Part shown: one piece after another, positions 10,787 to 20,771 of the stretch
Layout: the number at the start of each line of letters is the position of its first letter
Position numbering within the stretch: position 1 is the first letter of the stretch
NCBI GenBank assembly: GCA_951394405.1
Contig: OX596344.1
Location: forward strand, 1,674,001 to 1,738,000
DNA length: 64,000 bases
Reading direction: 5' to 3'
DNA from: Coprinellus micaceus
Lineage: Eukaryota > Basidiomycota > Agaricomycetes > Agaricales > Psathyrellaceae
Made by a program: the position numbers and the translations under genes
Notes under the pieces: generated by a model
What the model was told of the DNA's origin: nothing
Seen by the model: the letters and a program-made list of their open reading frames with translations, nothing else
The model's database searches: none

Positions 10787-12922
10787 ATGCCGACCAGAAC
10801 ACAGCGTCCCCGAGTCGTACCCGCGCTGGAACTCGACCTCCTCGACTCGCCCCTCGGCTCCCCATCGATGGCCTTCCCCTCCGCCACCCCCTTCTCGTCT
10901 GCTCTCGGACTCACGCCGGGCAGCGCCCTCGCCGAACACATCTTCAACGACCCAGACTCCTGGGACACCGACGACGCCGACCTCGATGACGATTTGGACG
11001 AGGAGGAAGCGGCGGCGGGGGCGGTGGTGGACCCGATGGCGTGGTTCCTGGAGGAGGTGCAGAGGTTTAGGTTGGGGAGCGCGGGTGTTGAGAGTGAGAG
11101 CGATGGGAGTAACACGGCGTTCTCGTTCTCCCCGGATAGTGTTGGGTTTGGGTTGGAGGAAGATGAGGAGACGGAGGCAGAAGGCGAGGAGGAGGATGCG
11201 TTGGATAAGGCTGCGTTTGTGCCTTTACATGGGCCACTGGAGGAGACGAAGGGCGTGAAGGGTGTGAAGAAGACCCGGAAGAGCGTACGCCCCATCTCTC
11301 TTGCAGCGTTCTTCGAAAGTGCCGGCGATGGAATCCCGAAGGATGTCCAAGTCCAATTGGAAGAGGTCCTTAAATCGGGGAAGTTCCCGCCTGGTGCCTA
11401 TAACCACCTCAAAGCCCTCTCCTCTGGATCTCTGACGACACCGTCAACGGGGGCTTCGTCCTCGACGGTGTCGACGGCGGGCACGACGGCGAGCTCACTC
11501 AGCGATGGGTCCCTTGCATCCCCCATCATCCACTCCGCCTCGGCGACGCTCAGTTTCTTGGAGTGGTACGGAATTTACCCCGACTCTCCGCGGCTCGACG
11601 CGTCGAGATCCAACAGCCTGCGCAAGTCGATTTACACCAAGAAGGCTCGACCTCACCTCGCCATCCCCCTACCTAAGAGCGCCGTCATTTCCCGACCGTC
11701 CTCTATCCTCAGCCCATCGGTGCTCATGCCCGACTTGAGCATAGAGGCACCGAAGAGGGGCAGCGCTGTGCCACCCTTACGCGACTTGAAACCACTATTG
11801 GAGCGGATTGTCGTACAGGCGAGTAGGGGAGCGCCGATGGTGTCGGATAAAGAGATGGAGGCGGTCAAGGAAGAGGACGGCATGGAGGAGCCGAGCACGG
11901 AGGAGAAGGAGAATCGGCCTCTGAACCCACCGGGACTGGCACCGCGCGCAGCAAGCCCGCCAAGTCTAGTAGACTCAAAGAAGCCAACGACACCTCCACC
12001 GCCGACCTCCACGCTTGATGTTTCACTCCCTGCCGTCATCGAGACAGTGAAATCTGCAAAGCCGGAACCGTCGGTAAAGAGTAAACCAACATCAACGCCG
12101 CCTCGCCAGGTGCCGCCGAGAACAGCGACAAAACCAACGACTCCCAAGGGCACGAGGGCAGCCACGACGCCTGTAACAACACCTGTTAGGAAGATCACAA
12201 CGCCGAGCGCCTCCCGTACCCCGACTCCTCCGAGAGCGCGTCCCCAAGCCCTCGCGGAGCTTTCACGCCGACGGCAACTTGCGATCAGCGTCAAGGACTC
12301 ACCTCCTCCATACAGTCGTACCGATGGAGGTGCTTCGACTGCAACCATTGGAGGGTCTCGGCCTATGCCTACGGCGACAATCCGAACATCCAGCAGCAAC
12401 GAACGTCTGCAACACTCCCATCCCGCCCCTCCCGCAACGTCAAATCCGATTATCAGGCGGTTACCCATGGTTCCTCCGTCTGCAGGACCGATGACCCAGG
12501 GTTGCGACTCGAGGTCAGCGACACCGCCCGCACCACCTGCGACCGCGGTGCCGAGGTCACTAAACTCTGCTGCTGTATCAGGTGCATCTTCGGCTCGACC
12601 TGCTCCTTCCTTTGGTTCCCTACACTCCGCACATCATTCAAGATCGAATTCCAACATGAGCAACCTCAATCTAAGTTTAAGCGCACAACCGGCACAACCC
12701 GCGCCGTCGCCCCTGCCATCGAGTCTCCCTACGGCCATGGGCAACCTCCTCAGCCCAGAGCCGAATGGTGCGCAGACGATCGTGTATCAGGCGAGACCGA
12801 TGAGTGCGGTGAGGAGCCCGATGGGAGGTGTTATGGGCCCGAGGAGTAGGGCGAGTACACCGAATAATGGGGTGAGGACGAGTAGTGGCCTGGCGAGGAG
12901 GCCGCCAGTTTTGAATTTGTAG
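10787..12922 (+). CDS. Hypothetical large disordered protein
   Basis: One uninterrupted frame of 711 residues begins at the ATG at 10787 (MPTRTQRPRVVPALELDLLDSP). An in-frame TTG two codons earlier was not chosen. A short N-terminal region (LAEHIFNDPDSWDTDDADLD) is followed by acidic runs, then RPISLAAFFESAGDGIPKDVQVQLEE, a possibly helical segment around 165-210. From about 330 the chain is low complexity, rich in Pro, Thr, Ser and Ala (KPTTPKGTRAATTPVTTPVRK). I recognise no domain. The composition suggests a signalling or cytoskeletal scaffold, which is inference only. Confidence 0.65.
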   Translation: MPTRTQRPRVVPALELDLLDSPLGSPSMAFPSATPFSSALGLTPGSALAEHIFNDPDSWDTDDADLDDDLDEEEAAAGAVVDPMAWFLEEVQRFRLGSAGVESESDGSNTAFSFSPDSVGFGLEEDEETEAEGEEEDALDKAAFVPLHGPLEETKGVKGVKKTRKSVRPISLAAFFESAGDGIPKDVQVQLEEVLKSGKFPPGAYNHLKALSSGSLTTPSTGASSSTVSTAGTTASSLSDGSLASPIIHSASATLSFLEWYGIYPDSPRLDASRSNSLRKSIYTKKARPHLAIPLPKSAVISRPSSILSPSVLMPDLSIEAPKRGSAVPPLRDLKPLLERIVVQASRGAPMVSDKEMEAVKEEDGMEEPSTEEKENRPLNPPGLAPRAASPPSLVDSKKPTTPPPPTSTLDVSLPAVIETVKSAKPEPSVKSKPTSTPPRQVPPRTATKPTTPKGTRAATTPVTTPVRKITTPSASRTPTPPRARPQALAELSRRRQLAISVKDSPPPYSRTDGGASTATIGGSRPMPTATIRTSSSNERLQHSHPAPPATSNPIIRRLPMVPPSAGPMTQGCDSRSATPPAPPATAVPRSLNSAAVSGASSARPAPSFGSLHSAHHSRSNSNMSNLNLSLSAQPAQPAPSPLPSSLPTAMGNLLSPEPNGAQTIVYQARPMSAVRSPMGGVMGPRSRASTPNNGVRTSSGLARRPPVLNL

Positions 12923-13258
12923 GCGAGTGTCAGCCCTGCTATATTTTTATTTGACAGTTTATCTATCTTTTCCCTCTCTCCTCCTCGTGTTACTTGTGCT
13001 TATTTTATTGTTTGTTGCATTACTGAAGACGGAACACTCGTCTTGTTCATACCTATCATCTAACCCAGCATATACATACCATCCTTTGTACTCGCCTCGC
13101 ATCTGAGCTTGCTTTCCTTTGTTTCTTCGCATTTCAAGTTGTTTGTTGTATCTTGGTTGTATCCCGTGTACTTTGGCTCTACTGTCGTTTACTCCTCCGC
13201 TTCTAATGCTAGCCCTACTGGCGCGGCGTCTCGTGTACTTTACTTAGTACTTCTACTG
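12923..13258. other. 3' flank of the disordered-protein gene
   Basis: T-rich sequence (tatatttttatttgac, cttattttattgtttgttgc) just after the stop, consistent with a 3' UTR and poly-A site. No gene seen. Confidence 0.4.
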
Positions 13259-13585
13259 CTATCTTGCGAATGGATTATGACAATTCAATTGCTGTACGAT
13301 TGTAAACAGTGGTAGACCCTGCGAGCGCATCTCTTGGATCATCGTCGCGTCCGGTTCAGAAGTTCGTCCTCCTCCTATCGCCTCATCCTCACTAAACGGT
13401 GAGCATGGGACGCGCCTCTTGGCAGGGTTACACCACCTGGTCACCTCGCAAATGAGACCCTCGAGATTTTCTAGCGACATGTCGATGATTGGGAGGAACA
13501 ACAAGATCTCGAAGTTGGCATGTGAAGCTGAAGGGTTTGAGGGGACAAATCTAACGCGATGTCGAATCCGCAAAATGCGGGCCAA
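13259..13585 (-). CDS. Possible C-terminal fragment of an F-box/LRR-type protein
   Basis: An open frame of 108 codons (RFVPSNPSASHANFEILLFLP...MIQEMRSQGLPLFTIVQQ) lies downstream of the intact F-box gene and on the same strand. The ending resembles the C-termini of agaricomycete F-box proteins, which often close with an (L)R..GL-type helix and strand. No start or upstream exon could be tied to it, and it is separated from the F-box gene by about 190 bp. It may be a decayed relict, an extra exon, or chance. Confidence 0.25.
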   Translation of the reverse strand: MARILRIRHRVRFVPSNPSASHANFEILLFLPIIDMSLENLEGLICEVTRWCNPAKRRVPCSPFSEDEAIGGGRTSEPDATMIQEMRSQGLPLFTIVQQLNCHNPFAR

Positions 13586-13775
13586 GATACGACCGTGCTC
13601 TGCATCCTTGGTATTACATGCGCAAGGTTATAGAGAAATACGGCGGTCCCTTCTCCCTAAGAATCGTGGCTAATACAGCCTCGGTTACTTGGATAATCAA
13701 AATCGACTTTGGATCTTCATTTCGTTATGTACACCGCTCGTGAATCAGACCGAAGCTCGTGTATCATGCCAGTCG

Positions 13776-14921
13776 TCACCACAATGCAAACGGGTCCCTC
13801 TCGCGCTTCAATAGCGTCCTCCGGAGTCGATATTCCGACCCGGCCCATGTTTCGTAGTATGTATCTCCTTCGTAGTTCAAATCCAGCATCATGTTCCAAC
13901 ATCTTGACCTGGCAACGAGCTGGTGAAGTGTGTCGCGGGTTTCCTGTCTGTCGTCGAGCGGAATGCCACAGTACCACAGCAAACCAAGCGTCGCGAGGTT
14001 CGGGAGAGTGAGGGCGTTGAAGATAGTCGCTGCGGAACGGTCGGAGAATTCAATGTGGAGTTCCTTGAGGTGCAATAACTCGATGATCAGGGGAGCACCG
14101 TCCCGGTAGAGCGACTCCTTCTCAAGCCATCCCTCCGACTGGTCGCAGTCGTCTGAGAACTGTACGTTGAGGTACTCGAGTTCTTTGCACGACCTGAGCG
14201 GGGAGAGTATAGACCGTAGCGAATCAACACACCGCAAGTCCAGGCGAGTGATTTGCCCCCATGTGTAGGACTTGCTCACGGTGAGGCCATACCCGAGTAG
14301 CCACTCTCCGGGTGCGGCCGTCAAGTCTTTGAGGTTCTGGGAGTCTTCGGAGAAGGAGTACCAGAGATTTTGGCCCTCTTTTTCGAACTTTGGAGCAGAC
14401 ACGCCGGGGTCTGCGATATACAGTCGGACTTTGGTAAGCTTGGGATACACATACTCCGAGTCCGGGTCGGTGTTGAAAAGCTTCATGACCAGGGGTGGGA
14501 GCCAATCGGGAGGAAATTCTATTTCGATGTCCAGGGTTGCGAGCTGGTGGGCGTGTGCAGAGATAGATCCACGCAGCGCGGAGATGAGCGGCCCTGTGAT
14601 GGAAGGGGAAAGGCTCTGAGAGATGCCGGCGTCGAAGAAGAACAGATGGATTGGGGCGGAGGCGGTTTTGGAAAGGATTGTTTCGAATCGTGTAACCTCC
14701 CCCTGGCATGTAGGAGGCATGAAGTAGATTTTTGACCAGAGTCGGGGCATTGAATCTATCTTTCCACGCCAGGCCTTGCAAACCCTTCCGAGTTTGAGCG
14801 CTCCGAAGTGTGCCAGGTGCCTCCCGTGATAATCGCTGTCGATGTATGCCTTGAATATTCCTTCGAGCGATTCATCTAGAATGGTGTCAAGAGTACCGCG
14901 GTTGTTCAGAAGCGGGCCCAT
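13776..14921 (-). CDS. F-box-like protein
   Basis: A single frame of 381 residues starts at 14921 (MGPLLNNRGTLDTILDESLEGIF). Residues about 8-60 form an F-box-like motif (LDESLEGIFKAY...LGRVCKAWRGKIDSMPRLWSKIY). The rest is a leucine-rich, irregular-repeat region (LTKVRLYIADP, ITRLDLRCVDSLRSILSPL, LKELHIEFSDRSA, LATLGLLWYCGIPL). F-box proteins act as substrate receptors of SCF ubiquitin ligases through Skp1; the target is unknown. It is the only intact member of the local family; paralogues at 15,107 and 17,836 share the VCKAWR..I..MP.LW and I.SKTAS..IH core and are damaged. Confidence 0.75.
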   Translation of the reverse strand: MGPLLNNRGTLDTILDESLEGIFKAYIDSDYHGRHLAHFGALKLGRVCKAWRGKIDSMPRLWSKIYFMPPTCQGEVTRFETILSKTASAPIHLFFFDAGISQSLSPSITGPLISALRGSISAHAHQLATLDIEIEFPPDWLPPLVMKLFNTDPDSEYVYPKLTKVRLYIADPGVSAPKFEKEGQNLWYSFSEDSQNLKDLTAAPGEWLLGYGLTVSKSYTWGQITRLDLRCVDSLRSILSPLRSCKELEYLNVQFSDDCDQSEGWLEKESLYRDGAPLIIELLHLKELHIEFSDRSAATIFNALTLPNLATLGLLWYCGIPLDDRQETRDTLHQLVARSRCWNMMLDLNYEGDTYYETWAGSEYRLRRTLLKRERDPFALW

Positions 14922-15260
14922 GGCTGAAGGTGAAGAAACTGGTCTTGCTGAGGATGACGGCGTTTCGGACAGCGAGATGATATCGTCGGCTTTGATCCGT
15001 TATGTGGGAACATCGTGGGTAGTGTCAGTGTTTCGATCATTTTTCAACTTGTCTCGTTCCTCTCAGTCGGGCCCTGGTCAGATCCTCGTACCGCTCTGCC
15101 CTGCCATGGAAGCCACACCCGCCAGAAATTGCGCTTTCAACAAGCTCCCATACGAATTCCACGCAAAAATCTTCCAGGAATCGATCACGGCGATGGGAAC
15201 CACACACCTTGAAAGAGTTTGCAAGGTCCGGCGCGAGAAGACCGGGAATATGCCTATTTT

Positions 15261-15299
15261 TGGGGAGGGGCAATGCCTGCGAGTCGCCGCGGTGGCTTA
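15261..15299 (+). repeat. Left TIR of the 1.6-kb element
   Basis: 39 bp, pairs with 16831-16869 in inverted orientation with three mismatches. Confidence 0.85.
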
Positions 15300-16830
15300 G
15301 TAAGCGTCGATGGCTGATACAGTGCATCACGGGGTTCTCGGACATACTGAGTTTTCGGACAAACGACATTTTGAGGTCATAAATGGCCTCTCCCGCCCAA
15401 TATTTTTACATGAACGTAAAGTAGAGACTTGTCGCTCGCCATAGACACCCAAAATAACATGTAGGAATGCCTAGTTGCTTTCGAATTCGCCGAAATGTAC
15501 GCCCCCCATGCCATCACGGCACCTTTTCCTTACTTAGCAGGCTGTCCGAGTCTGGAAGGCTGGCCCCCTGCTTCGTAAATCGAAGACAGGCGCTTCGCTG
15601 GTGGTACCCACCAAGTCTTTATGGTGAATTGAGTATATAAATGCAGTCTGACCCCCAAACAGACCGTAGCATGGTATTCCGTGGCTCGCACAATCAACCA
15701 GGTCAAAATCCTCTCTCTGTGGAAACAGGGGAGAATAGTGAGATGCTGACAGGTCCACCATGGATGCCAAGGGCATAGAGCGAGTTGGAATGGTATTTTA
15801 AGACCTTTAGAATTCGATTTATGGACTATACAGATTTCCTTGAATTTCTTCTGGAGTACGAGAGAGCATTCTCGCCGAAATCGCCCAGAATCACGAGAGA
15901 AAGGTATTGAAAGCGTAATTCATGTAAGCGCGCACTTGGGGGCGTAAATACTCCTGGATACCATCGACAAACACTCAATGCACATTTTCTATCAGCCAAG
16001 TTGCCATGATGTGCATTTTGGGGCAGTCAATCCCTTTGTCGGCATTCGGGAGGGGCTCTGAGCCTATGTTTAACATTGTTTGGCCCCTGCCAATTTGGCC
16101 GTGTCCGAAAACCCAGGAACGCGCCGGACAAGCCGAAATTCGACCCCTTCATCAAAATAAATTCATAGCTCGATGAGTTTCCATCCTAAAATCGTGCTGT
16201 TGGAAAGCGCGTGTACACAAGTATTTTGCCTACACAATTGTGCCCCTATCTCATTCAGAAGCCTCACCAAAGCCGTACAATAAGGTAATTGCTCTTAACT
16301 GTCCGAACACACCGTGGGACACTGTAGGGGCTAAAATATATTGCGTGCAGCCTAGGGGTGCCCGATTGGCCCTTTTCTTTCCGGATTTGGCATAAATGGA
16401 CCTAAAACTGATGGGGCCAGGATTTGTTGAAAAGACTTTTATGGAAATCGCCGAGGAGCCGCCGTTGGCGATCGGGCGTGTGGGGGTCCGATGATCCCAG
16501 TTTTTTCAACAAAACCTGCCCTCATATAATCTAAGTATGTGCGCGAAGCGAAAGTAGGAGAATTCAACCCCGATCTGAATAGGGACTGCATACAAAATGT
16601 GAGGGGAACACAGTGGACTGATGCATTGATCCCGCGCCAAAACATACTTGAGCATGCCCTTTCCTCGTCATATCTTGCCCGTTCAGTGTAAATTTAGATT
16701 CTTTAGGAGGCTACCAATGTTTCCTTTCGAATGGTGCTGAGATGAGGGTGCACACCATCGAGAAGAACCCTCGCACTACCCAAGCGCCCATCTTGTCCCT
16801 TTGCCATTTTTGCTGTGGCTGTGCTATGAT

Positions 16831-16869
16831 TAAGCCGCCGCGGTGACTCGCAGGCGTTGCCCCTCCCCA
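16831..16869 (-). repeat. Right TIR of the 1.6-kb element
   Basis: 39 bp, the inverted partner of 15261-15299; followed directly by the second copy of the CTATTTT target duplication. Confidence 0.85.
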
Positions 16870-17000
16870 CTATTTTATGGTCAACGGTCTGCGTGTCGAT
16901 TCCCAAATGCTCAGAAGAGATCGTTTTATACTCTCCAGAACGGCATCTGTCCCGGTTCATCTCTTCGTTGTCGACGAGACTGAGGACGACGAAGACATCG

Positions 17001-17835
17001 ATCCTGACCTTTCATGCCCATCGTGCAGACTCATGAAGAGGTCCGGCCGTAGACCTATTAGCATCTCGAATCCGGTGCAGCCACCACCTCGGAACCCTTT
17101 TTCATCGGATCCAATAATCATAGTCTCCTCAGCGTCCCTTTGGAACCGGACGGGGAGTGGTCCCCTGAGTTGTCACCTGCTCTCGTTCTAAGTCCTCTCG
17201 CCTCTTTTCCTTCGAAATTTGGCCACAATCCAACCCCACCACCCCCCGGCGCCTAGGTCTGTTGCCCCTTGCTTTGGATCTATTCCGAAAGGTTTTTGTT
17301 GATACCTTTATGTCTGCGTTTCTCTCGTTCTGGCCGGTGTCTCTCATGCCATGTTCCTCTGCCTCCGACGTTTCCCTGGTGTTCCTATGCTACACCTATC
17401 TCTCACCTTACCGCTCAACTCCGTCCCCACCCTATCTCAACACGGGTGTCCCCTTCAAAGATGTCTGAGGCAAGTGTTGGACATGTAGACCCTATTTCGA
17501 AATATTGGGAGCGGTTCAGTATCAACCCCAAGCCAGACCGACCCACTCTTCTTCATTCAAGTCCTCTCCAAATCCAAAGGCCGCTCTAATAAGTTGCAAT
17601 TCATCCACTGTCGCACCCCCCCGTGGAAGGCAAAGGTCCCCATACCGGGCTCACCTCGGCTACTAGACCTGTGACTGGCCCTCGATGAAGGGGGCCTCGG
17701 TAGGAGAGTCTACTCGGCTACGCTGACAGTGAATCGTGACCCGCATCGTGGGAAAGTCACAATCTCGACTTGTTCCACCTTGTTCCTTGCTTGTTCACCT
17801 CCCCAGGGATCCCACCTTGACCCACCCCTCCTGCC
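17001..17835. other. Intergenic, pyrimidine-rich in part
   Basis: No supported gene. The stretch 17,170-17,260 and the last 70 bp before 17,836 are C/T-rich, the latter probably the leader of the F-box paralogue. The 17 bp before its ATG resemble those before the 15,107 fragment (both end in ctgccATGGAAxCC). Confidence 0.4.
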
Positions 17836-18962
17836 ATGGAAACCACCACCCTCAAAAATCGTACCTTTGATGACCTTCCATACGAACTCCACGCCAAAAT
17901 CTTCCAGGAATCAGTTACTGGCGCTGAAGAAGGGCAATACCTAACGCACTTCAAGGCATTGCAGCTCGGGCGGGTTTGCAAGGCTTGGCGCGACAAAATC
18001 GATACTATGCCCGGCCTATGGTCCACGATTTATGTCACACCCCCTGAATGCCAGGAGGAAGTGATGCGATTCGAAAACATACTCTCCAAAACGGCATCGG
18101 TCTCGATCCACTTCCTCTTCCGTGACGAGTACGACTGCAGCGGTGTCTCTTCCTCCGTGACAGCTCCCTTAATGTCTGCCCTCCGCGAACCAATACGCCG
18201 ACACGCCCACCAATTAGCCACCGTGGATATCCAATTGGGATGGCCTCCACAATGGCTCCCACCTTTGCTGCTTTCTCTCTTCCATGGCCTGGATTATCCC
18301 AAGATTACGACAGTCAGTTACTTCACCATGGGCTGTGAAGGAGAAACTTCAGAACACGAAGAAGAAGCTGCGCAGTTCTGGTCTGCATTTGCGCCGCAGT
18401 CGCACCAAATACAAAGCCTCACCGCCATACCGGCGGAATGGTTGCTTGACCACGGTTATGGTGTATCCCAGACGTACGCCTGGTCGAGTCTCGCCGACCT
18501 CTGCTTCTTCTGGATCGAGTCCGTTAAATCCTTTCTCTCGGTGTTGCAGCACTGCGAAAACCTGAAATATCTCGAAATCCAATACGCTGAAGAATGCGAC
18601 CAGTCGGAATGGTGGATGGAAGAGGAGTTTATGGACGACGATGGAGATCCCTGATCCTCGATTTGCCCCACCTCAAAACCGCGTATATCCATTTCTACCG
18701 AATGGAAGGCGCTACCACACTTGCCTGTCTTTCCGCTCCGAGCCTCGAATGGCTCGGTCTTGCTTGGTATATTTGGGGAACATGTCCGTTGGAATATCGA
18801 CAAGCCGCTTACCAGGAACTACCTGGACTTATGCGGCAATCTGGGTGTGAAACTATCGACTTGTCTCTTAACGCCAGTGGATCGATTGTTATGGAGCGGT
18901 TTTCCGTCAAATCACAACCGAAAAGCCTCCTCGATGTTCTGTTGGAACCAGACGAGGAATAA
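17836..18962 (+). pseudogene. F-box-like protein paralogue with a frameshift
   Basis: The first frame encodes 272 residues starting METTTLKNRTFDDLPYELHAKIFQESV, with the F-box core LGRVCKAWRDKIDTMPGLWSTIY, and stops at 18,654 (TGA). The homologous C-terminal part continues one frame away (SLILDLPHLKTAYIHFYRMEGATTL...LLEPDEE) to 18,962. The intact paralogue at 13,776 is colinear across this point (APLIIELLHLKELHIEF). A one-base loss in the CCCTG run near 18,650 explains the break; no intron fits. The truncated protein would keep the F-box but lose the last repeats. A sequencing error is the alternative. Confidence 0.7.
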
Positions 18963-19835
18963 ACGCCAACTTCGCCTTCAAGTTCTCTTCCCTCCCGCCC
19001 GCCTTGAATCCGCCTTCCACTCGTTTGGAACGCAAGGGTTCCGTTCTCACACTGTCTCTCTTTCTTGTCGGTTCGGACTCTGAATATTCACCTCATCTCC
19101 TTCAGAATCCCACCTGTATTTGTACCCCCTCGATGGCTCGGACTCTTTCATATGTCAGACGCAATGAGATTTACACGAGGTCTGTTTGTCCTTTCTGTTG
19201 ATCATAATCCCGAACCCAGCGTTAGGGCATGCGTAGATCGAGATGTAGATTGGCCAAGGGGCTGCCAAGGCGTCCAGGTGGGCTCGAGGTCGCCTAGATG
19301 GGATTGGGGAGGTCGCGGGCGCGCGAGAATGGAAGTTGTAACACTCACCTCGTCGGTCTCCTTTGAGTTGATCAATGAAAGGAAGCGAAAGGAACCTTGA
19401 AAGGCTCTTTCCGTCTTACGACCGCGCCTTGTTCAATTCTTTGTGGCTCAGAGAGCCTGGTCGTCTTTTTTTCTTCCATTCTGGTTGGTTGAAAGACATA
19501 TGGGACCGACGTCACAGGCCCGGGTGGAATATGCGTCGCAACGTTCTCTACTGAGTTGGGCCAAATGCAAAGGCGAAAGGCTCCGAGAACCTTCTCTCAA
19601 AGAAATCAAATCTTTGCCTCAAGGATCTGAGAAGGAAAGAAATAACGCTGTGGCGCCTTTCTTGCATCCCTCTTGCATTCTTTCATCCATGCCTTCTCAT
19701 CGTCTTCCGGGGGCCAAACCTGGGCCTTAGGCCTTAGGGACGGTATATAAAAGACCTCTTCATCTCAACGAGAATTTATCATACAGCCCACTCCCTCCAC
19801 TCAATCCAGCCTACTCCCTTCTTCAAACTTTCGAA
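18963..19835. other. Intergenic with the promoter of the nucleoplasmin-like gene
   Basis: No supported gene in about 870 bp. The right end contains a well-placed TATA element (see next entry). Confidence 0.5.
19744..19751 (+). promoter_or_regulatory. TATA box
   Basis: TATATAAA, 85 bp before the start codon at 19,836, followed by a pyrimidine-rich leader. Confidence 0.55.
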
Positions 19836-20683
19836 ATGGCAACCTGGTAAGTGTCATGACACTGCGCCCCTCGTTTTCCTCGTTTCTGAAAGTTCTTGCC
19901 GTCGTTTGCAGGATGAAGAACCTTCCCGCGAACGATACGTTCACCATCACACCTCGCGCCCGCCTCCATGTGACCAACGCTTGCCTTGCTACCTTTCCTG
20001 ACGGCTGCGAAGAAGCTCGAGGGGAGTTGAAGCTAGCCTACGCGGAAGGCGGTCAGCAAGTGACCACCACCGAGGCAACCCTCCGCATTCCTGAGGTAAT
20101 GCGACCTCCCGTCTCTGCTTTCCACGGCTGCTCACTATGATTGGTTTCGCCTCCCCTGTCAGGCGATGCAGAAGTGCATGAAGCTCGTCCTGGAGGCGAA
20201 CCAGAGCTATAAGCTGAAAGTGGAAGGTCCTTTGTAAGTTCAACCCTGCGTCTTCAGGAAACGTCTCGCTGATTGGGGTCGTTGTAGCCAAATCGACCTC
20301 ATTGGCTACTACGAGACTGGTGAGCATCTTTAGAAGAATGTGGTTCGAAAATCTGGCTTACTTGGGGATTCAAAGTCCCCGGCACTGCCTAAAGTTCGAA
20401 GTGGTGGGCTCAGGTGGAGCCCTTCGCTGGGGTTACGAAACCAGGAGACTGGAGTACTTAGTTTTGGGTTTCCTGCAAGGAGGCATGCCGTAGCAACATC
20501 AACTGTATATACAACGCAACTCTTCATTTTTATTTTGTCGAGCCTAGAGAGTACCGCGTGTCAGATGAATACGTTCTTGAGGGTGGTCCCATCGCGAGTT
20601 CAAGTTGCTCCGAGCCCACTGATCGCCCACCTCTAGTATCGGTTCCCACGGTCCCTGTCTCCTATGTTCACTCCTCGCCATGA
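19836..20683 (+). CDS. Small nucleoplasmin-like domain protein
   Basis: Exons 19836-19846, 19912-20095, 20163-20233, 20288-20319 and 20550-20683 join to 143 residues: MATWMKNLPANDTFTITP..., then ARLHVTNACLAT...GELKLAYAEG, LRIPEAMQKCMKLVLEANQSYKLKVEG and FQIDLIGYYETEYRVSDEYV. The beta-rich order ending in 'I.LIGYY' resembles the nucleoplasmin-like domain found at the N-terminus of fungal FKBP39/Fpr3 histone chaperone-type isomerases. No FKBP catalytic domain follows, so it would be a stand-alone domain. The last intron (230 nt) and last exon are the least certain; an alternative acceptor two bases earlier gives another C-terminus. A TATA box precedes it. Confidence 0.5.
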
Positions 20684-20771
20684 TCCCGGCGCCTATTTTG
20701 GGGCGTCACATTCTCCTTCCTATCGATTTCCACATCCCCTCTCATCTGGAACACTAGTCGCGCTCATTCTC

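Larger units (their letters stand above)
15261..16869. mobile_element. 1,609-bp non-autonomous DNA transposon with 39-bp TIRs
   Basis: The ends are inverted repeats of 39 bp with three mismatches. The left end starts TGGGGAGGGGCAATGCCTGC and the right end, read inward on the minus strand, starts TGGGGAGGGGCAACGCCTGC. The flanks are CTATTTT at 15254-15260 and CTATTTT at 16870-16876, a 7-bp target duplication inside the F-box reading frame; removing the element and one copy rejoins the gene. No transposase-sized frame exists inside, so it depends on another element. An internal inverted repeat lies at about 16418-16434 / 16500-16518 (TTTGTTGAAAA and its complement). The TSD length (7, perhaps an eroded 8) would be closest to hAT-like elements, but the ends are not typical hAT ends. 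Confidence 0.8.
15107..17000 (+). pseudogene. F-box-like gene fragment split by a TIR element
   Basis: The 5' part (15107-15260) reads MEATPARNCAFNKLPYEFHAKIFQESI...LERVCKVRREKTGNMP, clearly matching the start of the paralogue at 17,836 but lacking about 17 residues between the F-box helices. It is then cut by an inserted element (15261-16869). The 3' part resumes at 16870 with LWSTVCVSIPKCSEE, followed one frame away by RFILSRTASVPVHLFVVDE, which aligns with the paralogue's next segment. Similarity fades near 17,000. Truncation, internal deletion, frameshift and insertion make it non-functional. Confidence 0.75.

Noticed and set aside
15534..16645. Small frames (60-80 codons) inside the 1.6-kb TIR element
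   Set aside because: No transposase motif, no similarity to anything recognisable, and lengths expected by chance.
20664..20771. Earlier ATG (20,664) as start of the FAD oxidoreductase
   Set aside because: It overlaps the probable end of the preceding gene; the ATG at 20,772 lies closer to the expected N-terminus. Not certain.
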